The notes: a model not told the origin generated them from the sequence alone. Positions 1 to 11,122 are shown, numbered from the stretch's first letter. The stretch is 64,000 nt of DNA from Streptomyces qaidamensis (GCF_001611795.1 NZ_CP015098.1:5828001-5892000), one strand, 5' to 3'. Program-made: numbers and translations.

Positions 1-908
1 CGCCGGCCGCGCAGCGGGGCGAGGATCGCCCGCTGCCCGTCCGGCACGCCGAACTCGCCGCCTTCACCGAGCAGTTCCGGCAGTGCGGCCCGGGCCGCCG
101 GAGCGTCCGTGAACACCGGGCGCACACCCCGCAGGACCTCGGCGAGCGCGCTGCCGGGCCGCACCTCGCACAGCTCGGCGCCGACCGTGTCCAGCTCGTT
201 CGGCTCGGGCTGCGCGGCCGGCAGGAAGCCGTTCTCCGTGTCGCGCTCCGCCGGTATCCGGTCGGTGCGGCGCAGCCGCAGCACCAGCGGGCCGGTGGGC
301 CGCTCGTCGCCGACGGGCAGCGGGTCGCGCAGATAGACCAGGATCGCGTCGGAGAAGGTGGGAACGGTCGCCCGGCACAGCCCCATCACGATCTCGTCCA
401 GGTCGATGCCGCGGGCGATCCGCCGGGTGGCGGCCCCCACGAACCTGAGCCGGTCGCCGTCCCGCCGCATGGGCGTGGGCCGGCCCGGCGGCAGGCTCTG
501 GCCGCTGCGCCGCTCCTGCCCGTCGGCGTTCACCCCGGGTCGGTCTTGTTCGTCGGCCGGCTGGACCGGGATGCCCTCGGGTGCGGGGCGCGGCCGAGGC
601 GTCTCGCGCTCGGCGGTCTGCTCGGCACCCGGCTGAGAGTGCTCGAAGGCGGGGTCGCTCACGGTGTCCTTGCCCTTGCCGAACGGCGTGGAAGTGCCCG
701 GCTCCGACGTGCCCGGCGTGCTGTGTGCCGTCGTGGCCGGAACGGTGACGTCGCCGCCGGGGCGGCCCTGTACCGGTAAGGTGCCCGCGCCCGGCGCACG
801 CGCCGGTGTCGGGGTATGCGCGAACGCCCCGCGGGGATCCGCGGGGTCGACGCCCGTCTGGGGGCGTTCGAACGAGGTCGGCTGCTCCGTCACGCGTGTC
901 GAATCCAT
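1..908 (-). CDS. SpoIIE-family protein phosphatase/regulator, N-terminal part (cut by window start)
   Basis: The minus-strand frame from ATG 908 is open to the window edge, giving about 302 residues of a longer protein. Residues 1-135 are Pro/Gly/Thr-rich and probably disordered. A GAF-like segment follows with the string RRIARGIDLDEIVMGLCRA and then VPTFSDAILVYLRDPLP, a pattern I know from Streptomyces proteins with GAF, SpoIIE phosphatase and ATPase domains that act in partner-switching control of sigma factors. The catalytic part lies outside the window, so the phosphatase assignment rests on resemblance of this segment. Upstream of the ATG there is only a weak GGACGG. The next gene upstream on the same strand (DUF402) ends 322 bp away, so this is probably a separate unit. 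Confidence 0.65.
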   Translation of the reverse strand, partial: MDSTRVTEQPTSFERPQTGVDPADPRGAFAHTPTPARAPGAGTLPVQGRPGGDVTVPATTAHSTPGTSEPGTSTPFGKGKDTVSDPAFEHSQPGAEQTAERETPRPRPAPEGIPVQPADEQDRPGVNADGQERRSGQSLPPGRPTPMRRDGDRLRFVGAATRRIARGIDLDEIVMGLCRATVPTFSDAILVYLRDPLPVGDERPTGPLVLRLRRTDRIPAERDTENGFLPAAQPEPNELDTVGAELCEVRPGSALAEVLRGVRPVFTDAPAARAALPELLGEGGEFGVPDGQRAILAPLRGR

Positions 909-1230
909 CCGTCCGGGGCTGCGCGCCGCGCGCGCAGTTGGTCCCGCCGAAACTCCGATACCCGGAATACGTGCCCCAGGAACGGAATTCCCGCGTGGTC
1001 AGAGGTTGTTCCTGTGCCACCGGCGGACCGTCTGCGGCCCGCAGGGGCCGTCTGACGGCCCCTGGGGCCCGTGGCGCAGGCCCTTCCGGTGTTGCCCTCG
1101 TACCCCTCGCTCACGTCCTGCCGCCCCTCGGTGACGATCGGTCAAGCCCAGCGCGTGCTCCGGTAGTTGCCACCGCGCGCCCTTGCGGAGGACGATCCTA
1201 CGTTTCTTGCCCGGGGGCGCATCAAGGGTC
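909..1230. other. Intergenic region with a short hairpin
   Basis: This 322-bp stretch has no convincing gene. Reading frames through it lack family resemblance and overlap each other. Its one clear structure is a perfect 10-bp inverted repeat, caggggccgt at 1042-1051 and acggcccctg at 1055-1064, with a 3-nt loop. It lies downstream of DUF402 and upstream of the SpoIIE-type gene on the minus strand. It could be a terminator without a U-tract or a regulator site. The promoter of the SpoIIE-type gene should also lie here, but I cannot point to its hexamers. Confidence 0.5.
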
Positions 1231-1905
1231 TCATGAGGACACATGCGCGGGCGTACGATCCCAGTCCTCCGGCAGTGACGGTACAGCCCAGGAGGGATCC
1301 GGGCGCCAGTGCTGCCAGCCTTCCGAGAACGGCGGGCCCCAGGCGCGGATCACCTCCACGGCGTCCCGCCCCGCCGCCTGTACCTTTTCCGCCTGTTGGT
1401 CGTCCATCAGCCCGTCCCGCCGGGCTTGTGCGAACTCGTCCTCGTCCCGCCAGTGCCAACTCCGGTCGGAATGGACGGAGATGTCCAGGAAATGGTCGAC
1501 GGAGTCGACGCCGCCCGCCCAACGGGTGAGCGGCTCCTCCAGGTTCACGTACCAGTTCTTGAACTGCCAGCCCGGCTCCCAGAACAGCCACACCGACCAG
1601 GGTTCGCCGGGCCGGGCGAGCTTCAGCACACCCGTGCCGAACCACCGGTCGCGCTGCACGGTCCGCGGCTTGGTGTAGCGCGACTCCAGCGGTTCCAGAT
1701 GCACGGGCGTGCCGTCGGCGAGCACGGGCTTCACACACTCGGTGCCGGGCGCCAGCCACACGGCGAGCAGGTCGGCGTCGTCCCGGACGACGGTGACGGG
1801 GCGCGCGATGTGCACGTGCGTGCCGCCGTTCTCCCGGTACCGCCACAGGATCCGGCTCCCGGGCGCCCAGAAGCCTGCCGCACCACCCGTTTCCACGCGT
1901 CTCAT
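1231..1905 (-). CDS. DUF402 domain protein
   Basis: A 224-residue soluble protein. Its central part (string WLFWEPGWQFKNWYVNLEEP, then DHFLDISVHSDRSWHWRDEDE) matches the DUF402/FomD-like fold, a small barrel family some members of which hydrolyse nucleoside di- or triphosphates or nucleotidyl esters using acidic residues and metal. The conserved Asp/Glu/Trp residues are present. I chose ATG 1905 because GGTGGAG lies just upstream. An in-frame ATG at 1923 would add six residues and sits six bases after TAATAT, so a leaderless start there is possible. The precise substrate is unknown. It sits upstream of the SpoIIE-type gene and downstream of fumC, all on the minus strand. Confidence 0.8.
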   Translation of the reverse strand: MRRVETGGAAGFWAPGSRILWRYRENGGTHVHIARPVTVVRDDADLLAVWLAPGTECVKPVLADGTPVHLEPLESRYTKPRTVQRDRWFGTGVLKLARPGEPWSVWLFWEPGWQFKNWYVNLEEPLTRWAGGVDSVDHFLDISVHSDRSWHWRDEDEFAQARRDGLMDDQQAEKVQAAGRDAVEVIRAWGPPFSEGWQHWRPDPSWAVPSLPEDWDRTPAHVSS

Positions 1906-2006
1906 CGCTCCACCGTCTGCCATGAACAGATATTAGGTGCCGTAGGCATACGACGCTGCGGCGCGTGTCACGGTTCACGCGCCGGGCACACGAACGCCTC
2001 GGCTTG

Positions 2007-3410
2007 TCACGGGTGTGTCATCCGCAGGACATCGAGCGCCTCGTCGAGCTGCTCCGCGGTGAGGTCACCGCGCTCCACGTAGCCGCCGTCCAGCACGACC
2101 TGACGGATCGTCTTCCGTTCGGCCATGGCCTTCTTGGCGACCTTGGCGGCCTCCTCGTAGCCGATGTACTTGTTGAGCGGGGTGACGACGGACGGGGAGG
2201 ACTCGGCGTACTCCCGCGCCCGCTCGCGGTTCGCGGTGATGCCGTCCACGGCGCGGTCGGCCAGCAGCCGCGTCACGTTGGCGAGCAGCCGGATTGACTC
2301 CAGCACGTTCTTCGCGATGACCGGCAGCATCACGTTCAGCTCGAAGTTCCCGGCGGCGCCGGCGGTCGCGACGGTGGCGTCGTTGCCGACGACCTGCGCG
2401 GCGACCATCAGCACGGCCTCGGGAATAACCGGATTCACCTTGCCCGGCATGATCGAGGAGCCGGGCTGGAGGTCGGGCAGGGCGATCTCGGCCAGGCCGG
2501 TGCGCGGCCCGGAGGACATCCAGCGCAGATCATTGGCGATCTTCGTCAGCCCGACCGCGATGGTCCGCAGCTGCCCGCTGGTCTCGACGATGCCGTCCCG
2601 GGCGCCCTGCGCCTCGAAGTGGTTCCGGGCCTCGGTGAGGGGTAGCCCGGTGGTGCGGGCGACCTCCCCGATGACGGCGGCGGAGAAGCCGGGCGGGGTG
2701 TTGATGCCGGTGCCGACGGCCGTGCCGCCGAGGGGCAGTTCGGCGAGCCGGGGGAGGGAGGCATGAAGCCGCTCGATGCCGTACCGCACCTGGGCCGCGT
2801 ACCCGCCGAACTCCTGGCCCAGCGTCACCGGCGTGGCGTCCATCAGGTGCGTCCGCCCCGACTTCACGACATCGGCGAACTCCTCGGCCTTGCGCTCCAG
2901 GGAGGCGGCGAGGTGCTCCAGGGCGGGGACCAGGTCGCGCGTCACGGCGGCGGTGGCGGCGATGTGGATCGAGGAGGGGAAGACGTCGTTGGACGACTGG
3001 GAGGCGTTGACGTGGTCGTTGGGGTGCACGGCGCTGCCCAGCCGCTCGCTCGCGAGCGTGGCGATGACCTCGTTGGTGTTCATGTTGGACGAGGTCCCGG
3101 ACCCGGTCTGGAACACGTCGACCGGGAAGTGCGCGTCCCACTTCCCCTCGGCCACCTCCCCGGCCGCCTCCTGGATCGCCCCGGCGATGTCCTTGTCCAG
3201 GACCCCCAGCTCGGCGTTGACCTTGGCCGCCGCGCCCTTGATCCGGGCCAGTGCCTCGATGTGCGCCCGCTCGATGCGCTGCCCGGAGACGGGGAAGTTC
3301 TCCACGGCGCGCTGGGTCTGGGCACGCCACTTGGCGTGGGCGGGCACCCGCACCTCGCCCATGGAGTCGTGCTCGGTGCGGTACTCGGTGCTGTCCTGCT
3401 CGTCGGTCAT
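2007..3410 (-). CDS. fumC: Class II fumarate hydratase
   Basis: Cytosolic, iron-independent fumarase that interconverts fumarate and L-malate in the TCA cycle. It is 467 residues, the usual length for the class. Family landmarks seen: QTGSGTSSNMNTNEV near residue 100, HPNDHVNASQSSND, GRTHLMDATP near 185 with the conserved His, and the fumarase/aspartase signature GSSIMPGKVNP near 315, the mobile loop with the catalytic Ser. ATG 3410 is preceded by GGAGGTGAT at good spacing. An unrelated class I fumarase gene lies about 530 bp upstream on the same strand, so the organism carries both oxygen-stable and iron-sulfur fumarases side by side. The gap between them is filled by a decayed tandem repeat, so the two are probably transcribed separately. 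Confidence 0.96.
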   Translation of the reverse strand: MTDEQDSTEYRTEHDSMGEVRVPAHAKWRAQTQRAVENFPVSGQRIERAHIEALARIKGAAAKVNAELGVLDKDIAGAIQEAAGEVAEGKWDAHFPVDVFQTGSGTSSNMNTNEVIATLASERLGSAVHPNDHVNASQSSNDVFPSSIHIAATAAVTRDLVPALEHLAASLERKAEEFADVVKSGRTHLMDATPVTLGQEFGGYAAQVRYGIERLHASLPRLAELPLGGTAVGTGINTPPGFSAAVIGEVARTTGLPLTEARNHFEAQGARDGIVETSGQLRTIAVGLTKIANDLRWMSSGPRTGLAEIALPDLQPGSSIMPGKVNPVIPEAVLMVAAQVVGNDATVATAGAAGNFELNVMLPVIAKNVLESIRLLANVTRLLADRAVDGITANRERAREYAESSPSVVTPLNKYIGYEEAAKVAKKAMAERKTIRQVVLDGGYVERGDLTAEQLDEALDVLRMTHP

Positions 3411-3490
3411 CGACGATCACCTCCACGTGTCACAGCGTCAGCGCCGCGACCACTGTTCCCGGTGGAGGTGAATCGTCACCGCCGTTCTCG

Positions 3491-5606
<2,116 letters not shown>

Positions 5607-5787
5607 CTCAGCCCATTCCTCACTCGGCAGACGGCGGCCCGCCTCCATTGGCGGGCGCCAACCAGCGTAGAACCTGCCGCTGACGGCGAGCTTGTGAGGT
5701 AAGGCTCAGTTCGTCACACCCGGCCGCACCGCACGGGGGCGCCACCGAGGGGTGTCGCGATCTATCGTGTTTCGGTACGCTGCTGTC

Positions 5788-6486
5788 GTGGACCTTCAGA
5801 AGCAGGACCTTCAGCAGAGCGCGCCCGCCGTGTCCGAACTCCGCGCCTCCGACGCCGAGCGCGACCGCATCGCCGACATCCTGCACGACGCCCTGGCCGA
5901 AGGCCGCCTCACCGCCGACGAGCACGCCGAGCGCGTCGAGGGCGCGCTGCGCGCCAAGACGGTCGGCGAGCTGGAGGTCTTCATACGGGACCTGCCCGCG
6001 GCCCACCGCCAGGGCCCCGGCCCCTCCCCGGCTCCCGCCCCGCACCGCCCCACCGCCGGCGCCATCCCGATCGACCCGGACGACAACGTGGTCGCGGTCT
6101 TCAGCGGCGCCGTCCGCAAGGGCCGCTGGCGTGCGGGCCGCCGTATCCACGCGTACGCGGTCTTCGGCAGTGTCGAGATAGACCTCAGCGAGGCCCTCTT
6201 CGACCATCAGCAGGTCGTCGTCAAGTCGTTCGCGATCTTCGGCAGCGTCGAGATCCGCGTCCCGGAGAACGTGTCGCTGCGCGGCACGGGCAGCGGCGTC
6301 CTCGGCAGCTTCGAGGTGGACACCCTCGACTCGGGTGATCCGCAGGCCCCCATCGTCTACGTCGACGGCTGGGCCGTCCTGGGAAGCATCGAGGCGCGAC
6401 CGAAGCGGGGCAAGGTGGTCGCGGACATCCTGGACCGGGTGCAGCGCAAGGTCGACAGGAGTTTGCGCAAACACCTGGGGCATTGA
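5788..6486 (+). CDS. DUF1707 / cell-wall-stress LiaF-like protein
   Basis: A 232-residue protein. The N-terminal DUF1707 domain (residues about 12-65) has the diagnostic string RASDAERDRIADILHDALAE followed by GRLTADEHAERVEGAL. A proline-rich linker leads to a C-terminal half with three AVFGSVEI/AIFGSVEI/GSFEV-type repeats, the beta-helix pattern of the LiaF/DUF2154 family that responds to cell-wall stress. No membrane segment is visible. GTG 5788 is chosen because conserved sequence starts here. There is no Shine-Dalgarno just before it, but TACGCT lies about six bases upstream, so the transcript may be leaderless. It is divergent from the class I fumarase and 114 bp from the WhiB-like gene. 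The biochemical role is unknown. Confidence 0.85.
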   Translation: MDLQKQDLQQSAPAVSELRASDAERDRIADILHDALAEGRLTADEHAERVEGALRAKTVGELEVFIRDLPAAHRQGPGPSPAPAPHRPTAGAIPIDPDDNVVAVFSGAVRKGRWRAGRRIHAYAVFGSVEIDLSEALFDHQQVVVKSFAIFGSVEIRVPENVSLRGTGSGVLGSFEVDTLDSGDPQAPIVYVDGWAVLGSIEARPKRGKVVADILDRVQRKVDRSLRKHLGH

Positions 6487-6600
6487 CAGGCGCGAATCCC
6501 TCGAATCCGGCGGTTCGGAACTCAGTGCATAGGCGCGCGTACAGCGGGTAGGCCTTGCTGCATCGTCTCTCGCTCGCGAAGCCGTCGTCAGGAGTAGACC

Positions 6601-6978
6601 GTGCTGCAACCGCCGCATTCGTCCGTGCAGGTAGCTGCCGTTCCGGCCCCGCGGGTGCCAGCGCGAGACAGGGACCAGGACGCCCCGTGGCACACCGAGG
6701 CGGTGTGCCGTCGTGACGAGGCCGGCCTGTTCTTCGCCCCGTCCAAGGAGCCGACCGCCGCGAGACTGTCCCGGGAGGAAGCGGCGAAGCGGGTCTGCGC
6801 CCGCTGCCCGGTGATGGTCGAGTGCCGCGAACACGCCCTGCTCCAGCCCGAGCCCTACGGCGTCTGGGGCGGGCTCACCGCCGCGGAGCGCCGCGTGGTC
6901 CTGGCCCGGCGCCGCCGCCGTGACATGGAGCTGAAGAAGGCGGCCCGCCCGGCGAACCAGATAGCGGCGGCCGGCTGA
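6601..6978 (+). CDS. wblI: WhiB-family iron-sulfur transcription regulator
   Basis: A 125-residue Wbl protein. The four cluster-binding cysteines are C36, C67, C70 and C76 (VCRRDEAG, then CARCPVMVEC), followed by the family turn GVWGG near residue 90 and a basic C-terminal tail with a run of arginines (VVLARRRRRDMELKK). Wbl proteins bind a 4Fe-4S cluster and usually act by contacting the principal sigma factor. GTG 6601 is supported by AGGAG seven bases upstream. Position between the DUF1707 gene and glpX agrees, as I recall, with S. coelicolor wblI (SCO5046), so the symbol is given on synteny and not on function. A strong bidirectional hairpin follows the gene. Confidence 0.85.
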   Translation: MLQPPHSSVQVAAVPAPRVPARDRDQDAPWHTEAVCRRDEAGLFFAPSKEPTAARLSREEAAKRVCARCPVMVECREHALLQPEPYGVWGGLTAAERRVVLARRRRRDMELKKAARPANQIAAAG

Positions 6979-7049
6979 CGGCCGAGCGCGCAAAGGGGCG
7001 TCGCGTCCGAGAAGGGCGTCCCAGCAGGGCGTACAGGAACGGCATACGA

Positions 7050-7083
7050 AAAGGGCGTCCCCACCGCACCGGGGACGCCCTTT
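7050..7083. terminator. Bidirectional terminator between the WhiB-like gene and glpX
   Basis: Perfect 13-bp inverted repeat, aaagggcgtcccc at 7050-7062 and ggggacgcccttt at 7071-7083, with an 8-nt loop. The stem has an A-run on one side and a T-run on the other, so it works as an intrinsic terminator in both directions. It lies between two convergent genes. Confidence 0.9.
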
Positions 7084-7111
7084 CGCTGTGCCGTTCTTCC
7101 GCTCCTCGGCG

Positions 7112-8146
7112 CTACTTCCCCTTGTCGAAGTCGATCGCGCTGTAGGCCCGCAGCTTGCTCAGCCGGTGCTCGGAGGAGATCCGGCGGACCGTGCCCGACC
7201 GCGACCGCATCACGATCGAGTCGGTCGTGGCGTTCTCCGCCCGGTAGCGAACCCCCCGCAGCAGCTCCCCGTCCGTGATGCCCGTGGCCACGAAGAACAC
7301 GTTCTCCCCGGTGACGAGGTCCTCGGTCGTCAGCACTCGGTCGAGATCATGCCCCGCGTCGATCGCCCGCTGCCGCTCCTCGTCGTCCTTGGGCCACAGC
7401 TTGCCCTGGATCGTGCCGCCCAGGCACTTCACCGCGCAGGCCGAGATGATGCCCTCGGGCGTACCGCCGATACCGAGCAGCAGATCGACGCCCGTGCCCT
7501 CGCGCAGCGCCAGGATCGAGCCGGCCACGTCGCCGTCGGAGATCAGCTTGATGCGGGCCCCGGTTTCCCGGATCTCGTTGATGATGCCCTCGTGCCGCGG
7601 GCGGTCCAGGATCACCACCGTCACGTCCTCCGGCGCGGACCGCTTCGCCTTGGCGACCCGCCGGATGTTCACCGACACCGGGGCGTTGATGTCGACGAAG
7701 TCGGCCGCCTCCGGCCCGGTGACGAGCTTGTCCATGTAGAAGACGGCGGACGGGTCGAACATGGACCCGCGCTCGGCGGCGGCCAGCACCGCGATCGCGT
7801 TCGTCATGCCCTTCGCGGTCAGCGTCGTGCCGTCGATCGGGTCGACGGCGATGTCGCACTCCGGCCCGGTCCCGTCGCCCACGCGCTCCCCGTTGAACAG
7901 CATGGGGGCTTCGTCCTTCTCGCCCTCGCCGATGACGACGACGCCGTTCATCGAGACCGTGGAGACGAGGGTGCGCATGGCGCGTACCGCGGCACCGTCG
8001 GCGCCGTTCTTGTCACCCCGCCCGACCCAGCGGCCCGCGGCCATCGCCGCGGCCTCGGTGACCCGGACCAGTTCCAGGGCGAGGTTGCGGTCGGGGGCTT
8101 CGGAGGGCACATCGAGTTCGGACGGCAAATGATGATGCTCGGTCAT
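7112..8146 (-). CDS. glpX: Class II fructose-1,6-bisphosphatase (GlpX)
   Basis: A 344-residue enzyme of gluconeogenesis that hydrolyses fructose 1,6-bisphosphate to fructose 6-phosphate. Metal and substrate motifs of the GlpX family are visible: GEGEKDEAPML, then DIAVDPIDGTTLTAKG (acidic metal ligands), ILDRPRHEGII and LLLGIGGTPEGI. ATG 8146 is preceded by AAAGGTG. The next gene, DUF4245, is divergent with 126 bp between. From memory the same arrangement occurs in S. coelicolor (SCO5047). The gene is expected to be the main fructose bisphosphatase of the cell, as actinobacteria usually lack the class I enzyme. Confidence 0.95.
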   Translation of the reverse strand: MTEHHHLPSELDVPSEAPDRNLALELVRVTEAAAMAAGRWVGRGDKNGADGAAVRAMRTLVSTVSMNGVVVIGEGEKDEAPMLFNGERVGDGTGPECDIAVDPIDGTTLTAKGMTNAIAVLAAAERGSMFDPSAVFYMDKLVTGPEAADFVDINAPVSVNIRRVAKAKRSAPEDVTVVILDRPRHEGIINEIRETGARIKLISDGDVAGSILALREGTGVDLLLGIGGTPEGIISACAVKCLGGTIQGKLWPKDDEERQRAIDAGHDLDRVLTTEDLVTGENVFFVATGITDGELLRGVRYRAENATTDSIVMRSRSGTVRRISSEHRLSKLRAYSAIDFDKGK

Positions 8147-8272
8147 CGGAGCGCACCTTTCTGTACGACGACGGCCGGATGAGGGCTTTGCCGCCGACTC
8201 TATCGCCGAGCCCGCAAAATGAGCAGGGGCCCCCACGGATGAGCGCGGCAGGGACCTGCGACGATAGGGGAC

Positions 8273-8797
8273 GTGGCAGGCGAGAACGGCAAGCAGAAGA
8301 CGGCGCGGGACATGATCCTCTCCATGGGAGTCATCCTCCTGGTGGCGGGCTTCGTGTACCTCTTCATCCCGCACGACGACAGCGCGCCCGACGTCAAGGC
8401 CGTCGACTACCGGGTCGAACTGCTCACGGCACGCCGCGCCGCCTCCTACCCGGTGGCCGCGCCCCAGGGCCTGCCCGACACATGGAAGGCCACCTCCGTC
8501 CGCTTCCGGGGCGACGAGTTCGACGCCTGGCACCTCGGCTTCCACGATCCCGAGGGGGAGTACGTGGCGGTCGAGCAGTCCACTCAGCGGCGCCCCGTCT
8601 TCCTCGACGACGCGACCCAGGGTGCACGGGAGACCGGGAAGAGCGAGAAGATCGCCGGTGAGACGTGGACCCGTTACGAGGGCGGCCGGTACGACGCGCT
8701 GGTCCTGGAGGGCACCAAGGGCTCGACGACGGTCGTGACGGGCACCGCCTCGTTCGCGCAGCTGACCAGGATGGCCGAGGCGCTGCGGACGAAGTGA
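8273..8797 (+). CDS. DUF4245 membrane-anchored protein
   Basis: A 174-residue protein with one N-terminal membrane helix (residues about 15-33, MILSMGVILLVAGFVYLFIP). The extracytoplasmic domain contains PVAAPQGLPDTWKATSVRF and YVAVEQSTQ, matching DUF4245, a family conserved in actinobacteria with no known function. GTG 8273 is preceded by AGGGG. The gene lies divergent from glpX and convergent with the nitroreductase gene, and is followed directly by a long perfect terminator stem. It appears monocistronic. Confidence 0.85.
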   Translation: MAGENGKQKTARDMILSMGVILLVAGFVYLFIPHDDSAPDVKAVDYRVELLTARRAASYPVAAPQGLPDTWKATSVRFRGDEFDAWHLGFHDPEGEYVAVEQSTQRRPVFLDDATQGARETGKSEKIAGETWTRYEGGRYDALVLEGTKGSTTVVTGTASFAQLTRMAEALRTK

Positions 8798-8799
8798 GC

Positions 8800-8847
8800 G
8801 CGCATGAGGAAGGCCCCCGGCGGATGCCGGGGGCCTTCCTCATGCGC
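8800..8847. terminator. Long perfect hairpin terminator
   Basis: A perfect 22-bp inverted repeat: the left arm 8800-8821 starts gcgcatgaggaaggc, the right arm 8826-8847 ends gccttcctcatgcgc, and the loop is ggat. It separates two convergent genes that end at 8797 and 8853, so it can terminate both. It has no long T-run, as is common for Streptomyces terminators. Confidence 0.85.
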
Positions 8848-8852
8848 GTCGC

Positions 8853-9443
8853 TCAGACGGTCGTGACGACCTGGTCGAAGCCCAGGCGCGGGGAGCGCGG
8901 GTGCCAGGCGTCCGGGCCCGGGCGGCCGATGTTGACGATCATCAGCGGGGTGTGGTCGTCGTCCAGGAACTCCTTGCGCACACCCTCGAAGTCGAAGCCG
9001 GTCATCGGTCCGGCGGCGAGACCGGCGGCGCGGACGCCGACGATGAAGTACGCGGCCTGGAGGGCGGCGTTCAGCGCGGCGGCGTTCTCGCGGACCGGGC
9101 GCTCGGCGAAGAAGACGTCCTTGATCTGCGGGGCGGCCGGGAACAGGTGCGGCAGCTCCTCGTGGAACTCGTTGTCCGCGGAGAGGATCGCCACCAGCGG
9201 GGCGCTCGCGGTCTTGGGCCGGTTGCCCTCGGCCATGTGCGCCACCAGACGCTCGCGGGCCTCGGGGGAGCGGACCAGGGTGATGCGCAGCGGTGTCTGG
9301 TTGAAGGCGGTCGGACCGTACTTGACCAGGTCGTAGATCGCCTGCACCTGCTCATCGGTCACCGGCTCGTCGGTGAAGGTGTTGGCGCTGCGGGCCTCAC
9401 GGAACAGAAGGTCCTGGGCTGCGGGGTCAAGAACGAGGGACAT
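8853..9443 (-). CDS. Nitroreductase-family protein (RutE/HadB-like malonic semialdehyde reductase type)
   Basis: A 196-residue FMN-binding nitroreductase fold protein. Features seen: REARSANTFTDEPVTDEQV and YDLVKYGPTAFNQTPLRI (phosphate-side FMN contacts), a central PVRENAAALNAALQAAYFIVG helix, and LAAGPMTGFDFEGVRKEFL. These match the RutE/HadB subgroup that reduces malonic semialdehyde to 3-hydroxypropionate with NADPH in pyrimidine catabolism. No rut genes are nearby, so the in vivo substrate is uncertain. ATG 9443 is preceded by GAGAAAG. The gene is apparently monocistronic and ends at the shared terminator hairpin. Confidence 0.82.
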   Translation of the reverse strand: MSLVLDPAAQDLLFREARSANTFTDEPVTDEQVQAIYDLVKYGPTAFNQTPLRITLVRSPEARERLVAHMAEGNRPKTASAPLVAILSADNEFHEELPHLFPAAPQIKDVFFAERPVRENAAALNAALQAAYFIVGVRAAGLAAGPMTGFDFEGVRKEFLDDDHTPLMIVNIGRPGPDAWHPRSPRLGFDQVVTTV

Positions 9444-9564
9444 GGATGCACTTTCTCGCGACTGTCGATCCGGATGACCGGCTGACGTCTTCGACCGTAC
9501 GCGAATGAAGTTCAACGTTCAACCAATGTGGGAGTGTCGTGCACCACGAACCGAACGCCCATGT

Positions 9565-9810
9565 TCACTCCGCGTTCTCGTCCTGCGCGGTCTCCTCCGC
9601 CAGCGCCGCGTCCAGCCGCGCCCGGGCCCCCTCCAGCCACCGCCGGCACACCTTGGCCAGCTCCTCGCCCCGCTCCCAGAGCGCGAGGGACTCCTCCAGC
9701 GTCGTACCGCCCGCCTCCAGCCGCCGGACGACTTCGATCAGTTCGTCCCGCGCCTGCTCGTACCCGAGCGCCTCGCCCGTGCCCGGTGTCTCGTCAACCT
9801 CGCTGGTCAT
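9565..9810 (-). CDS. xseB: Exodeoxyribonuclease VII small subunit
   Basis: An 81-residue helical protein. The core YEQARDELIEVVRRLEAGG followed by TTLEESLALWERGEELAKVC is the family signature. It forms the small subunit of exonuclease VII, which degrades single-stranded DNA and takes part in repair. It begins 9 bp after the end of xseA on the same strand, so the two are co-transcribed and likely translationally coupled, which suits a complex with several small subunits per large one. Length is normal. Confidence 0.95.
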   Translation of the reverse strand: MTSEVDETPGTGEALGYEQARDELIEVVRRLEAGGTTLEESLALWERGEELAKVCRRWLEGARARLDAALAEETAQDENAE

Positions 9811-9819
9811 CCACCCACC

Positions 9820-11028
9820 CTATGTGTCCACTCGTACGGAGAACTCACCCTCGGAGACCCGCGCGCGCAGGGCCTCGCCGGCCGTCACCTCGCCCGGGTC
9901 GCGCACCGCGTGCCCGTCCGCCCTCTGCAGCACGGCGTACCCGCGCTTCAGGGTCGCGGCGGGGGAGAGGGCCACCACGCGCGCGTGCGTGTGCGACAGC
10001 TCCGAGTCGGCGCGGTCGAGCTGGTGCCGCAGACAGCGCCGGGCCCGGTCCAGCAGGTCCGCCACCTGGTCGGCGCGCATGTCGATCATCCGGTGCGGGT
10101 CCTGTATCGACGGCCGCGCCAGCGCCTGCGCCAGCCCCCGCTCCTCCCGGTCCACCAGCGCCGCCACGCACCGTCGCGCCCGGTCCCGCAGCAGCCGCAC
10201 CCGCTCGTACTCCTCGCCGACGTCGGGCACGACCTTCTTGGCGGCGTCGGTCGGGGTGGAGGCGCGCAGATCGGCGACGTGGTCCAGCAGCGGGTTGTCC
10301 GGTTCGTGCCCGATGGCGGACACGACGGGCGTACGGCACTGCGCGACCGTCCTGATCAGCTGCTCGTCGGAGAACGGCAGCAGGTCCTCCACGCTGCCGC
10401 CACCCCGGGCGACGATGATCACGTCCACGTCGTCGAGCGCGTCGAGCTCCTTCACCGCCTGCACGACCTGCGGCACGGCGTGCACGCCCTGCACGGCGAC
10501 GTTGCGCACCTCGAAGCGGACCGCGGGCCAGCGGTGCCGCGCGTTCTCCAGGACGTCCCGCTCGGCGGCCGAGGCCCGTCCGCAGACCAGCCCGACCAGC
10601 TGCGGCAGGAACGGCAGCGGCTTCTTGCGCTCCGGCGCGAACAGCCCCTCCCGGGCGAGGGCCTTCTTCAGCTGCTCCAGGCGCGCGAGCAGCTCACCGA
10701 CCCCGACGGGCCGTATCTCGGCGGCCCGCAGCGACAGCTGGCCGCGCGGGGCGTACCACTCGGGCTTGGCGAGGACGACGACCCGGGCGCCCTCGCTCAC
10801 CACGTCCGCGACGGCTTCGAACACCTGCCGGTAGCAGGTGACGCTCACCGAGATGTCGTACGACGGGTCCCGCAGCGTCAGGAACACCACCCCCGCGCCC
10901 GGCCGCCGCGACAACTGCGTGATCTGCCCCTCGACCCACACCGCCCCGAGCCGGTCGATCCAGCCCCCGATGAGCCGCGACACCTCACCGACGGGCAGCG
11001 GGGCTTCCGGAGTCGTGTTCACAGCCAT
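9820..11028 (-). CDS. xseA: Exodeoxyribonuclease VII large subunit
   Basis: A 402-residue catalytic subunit of exonuclease VII. Order of parts: N-terminal OB-fold (residues about 10-105, GAVWVEGQITQLSRRPGAGV), catalytic region with DVIIVARGGGSVEDLLPFSD and AIGHEPDNPLLDHVADLRAS, then a long coiled-coil segment with many basic residues and a C-terminal KRGYAVL strand. ATG 11028 (MAVNTTPEAP) is chosen over 11061 because conservation starts here. No Shine-Dalgarno is visible, but TACCCT lies seven bases upstream, so a leaderless transcript is possible. The gene is divergent from ispH, with 129 bp between the start codons, and is followed by xseB in the same operon. Confidence 0.94.
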   Translation of the reverse strand: MAVNTTPEAPLPVGEVSRLIGGWIDRLGAVWVEGQITQLSRRPGAGVVFLTLRDPSYDISVSVTCYRQVFEAVADVVSEGARVVVLAKPEWYAPRGQLSLRAAEIRPVGVGELLARLEQLKKALAREGLFAPERKKPLPFLPQLVGLVCGRASAAERDVLENARHRWPAVRFEVRNVAVQGVHAVPQVVQAVKELDALDDVDVIIVARGGGSVEDLLPFSDEQLIRTVAQCRTPVVSAIGHEPDNPLLDHVADLRASTPTDAAKKVVPDVGEEYERVRLLRDRARRCVAALVDREERGLAQALARPSIQDPHRMIDMRADQVADLLDRARRCLRHQLDRADSELSHTHARVVALSPAATLKRGYAVLQRADGHAVRDPGEVTAGEALRARVSEGEFSVRVDT

Positions 11029-11122
11029 GTCCGCGAGGGTAGTGGGCGCCACCGACAACACCGCTCACGTCCCCCGCGCGGGGCCGTGCCGGTCTTCGCC
11101 GGAGCGTCACACGGACGGGATC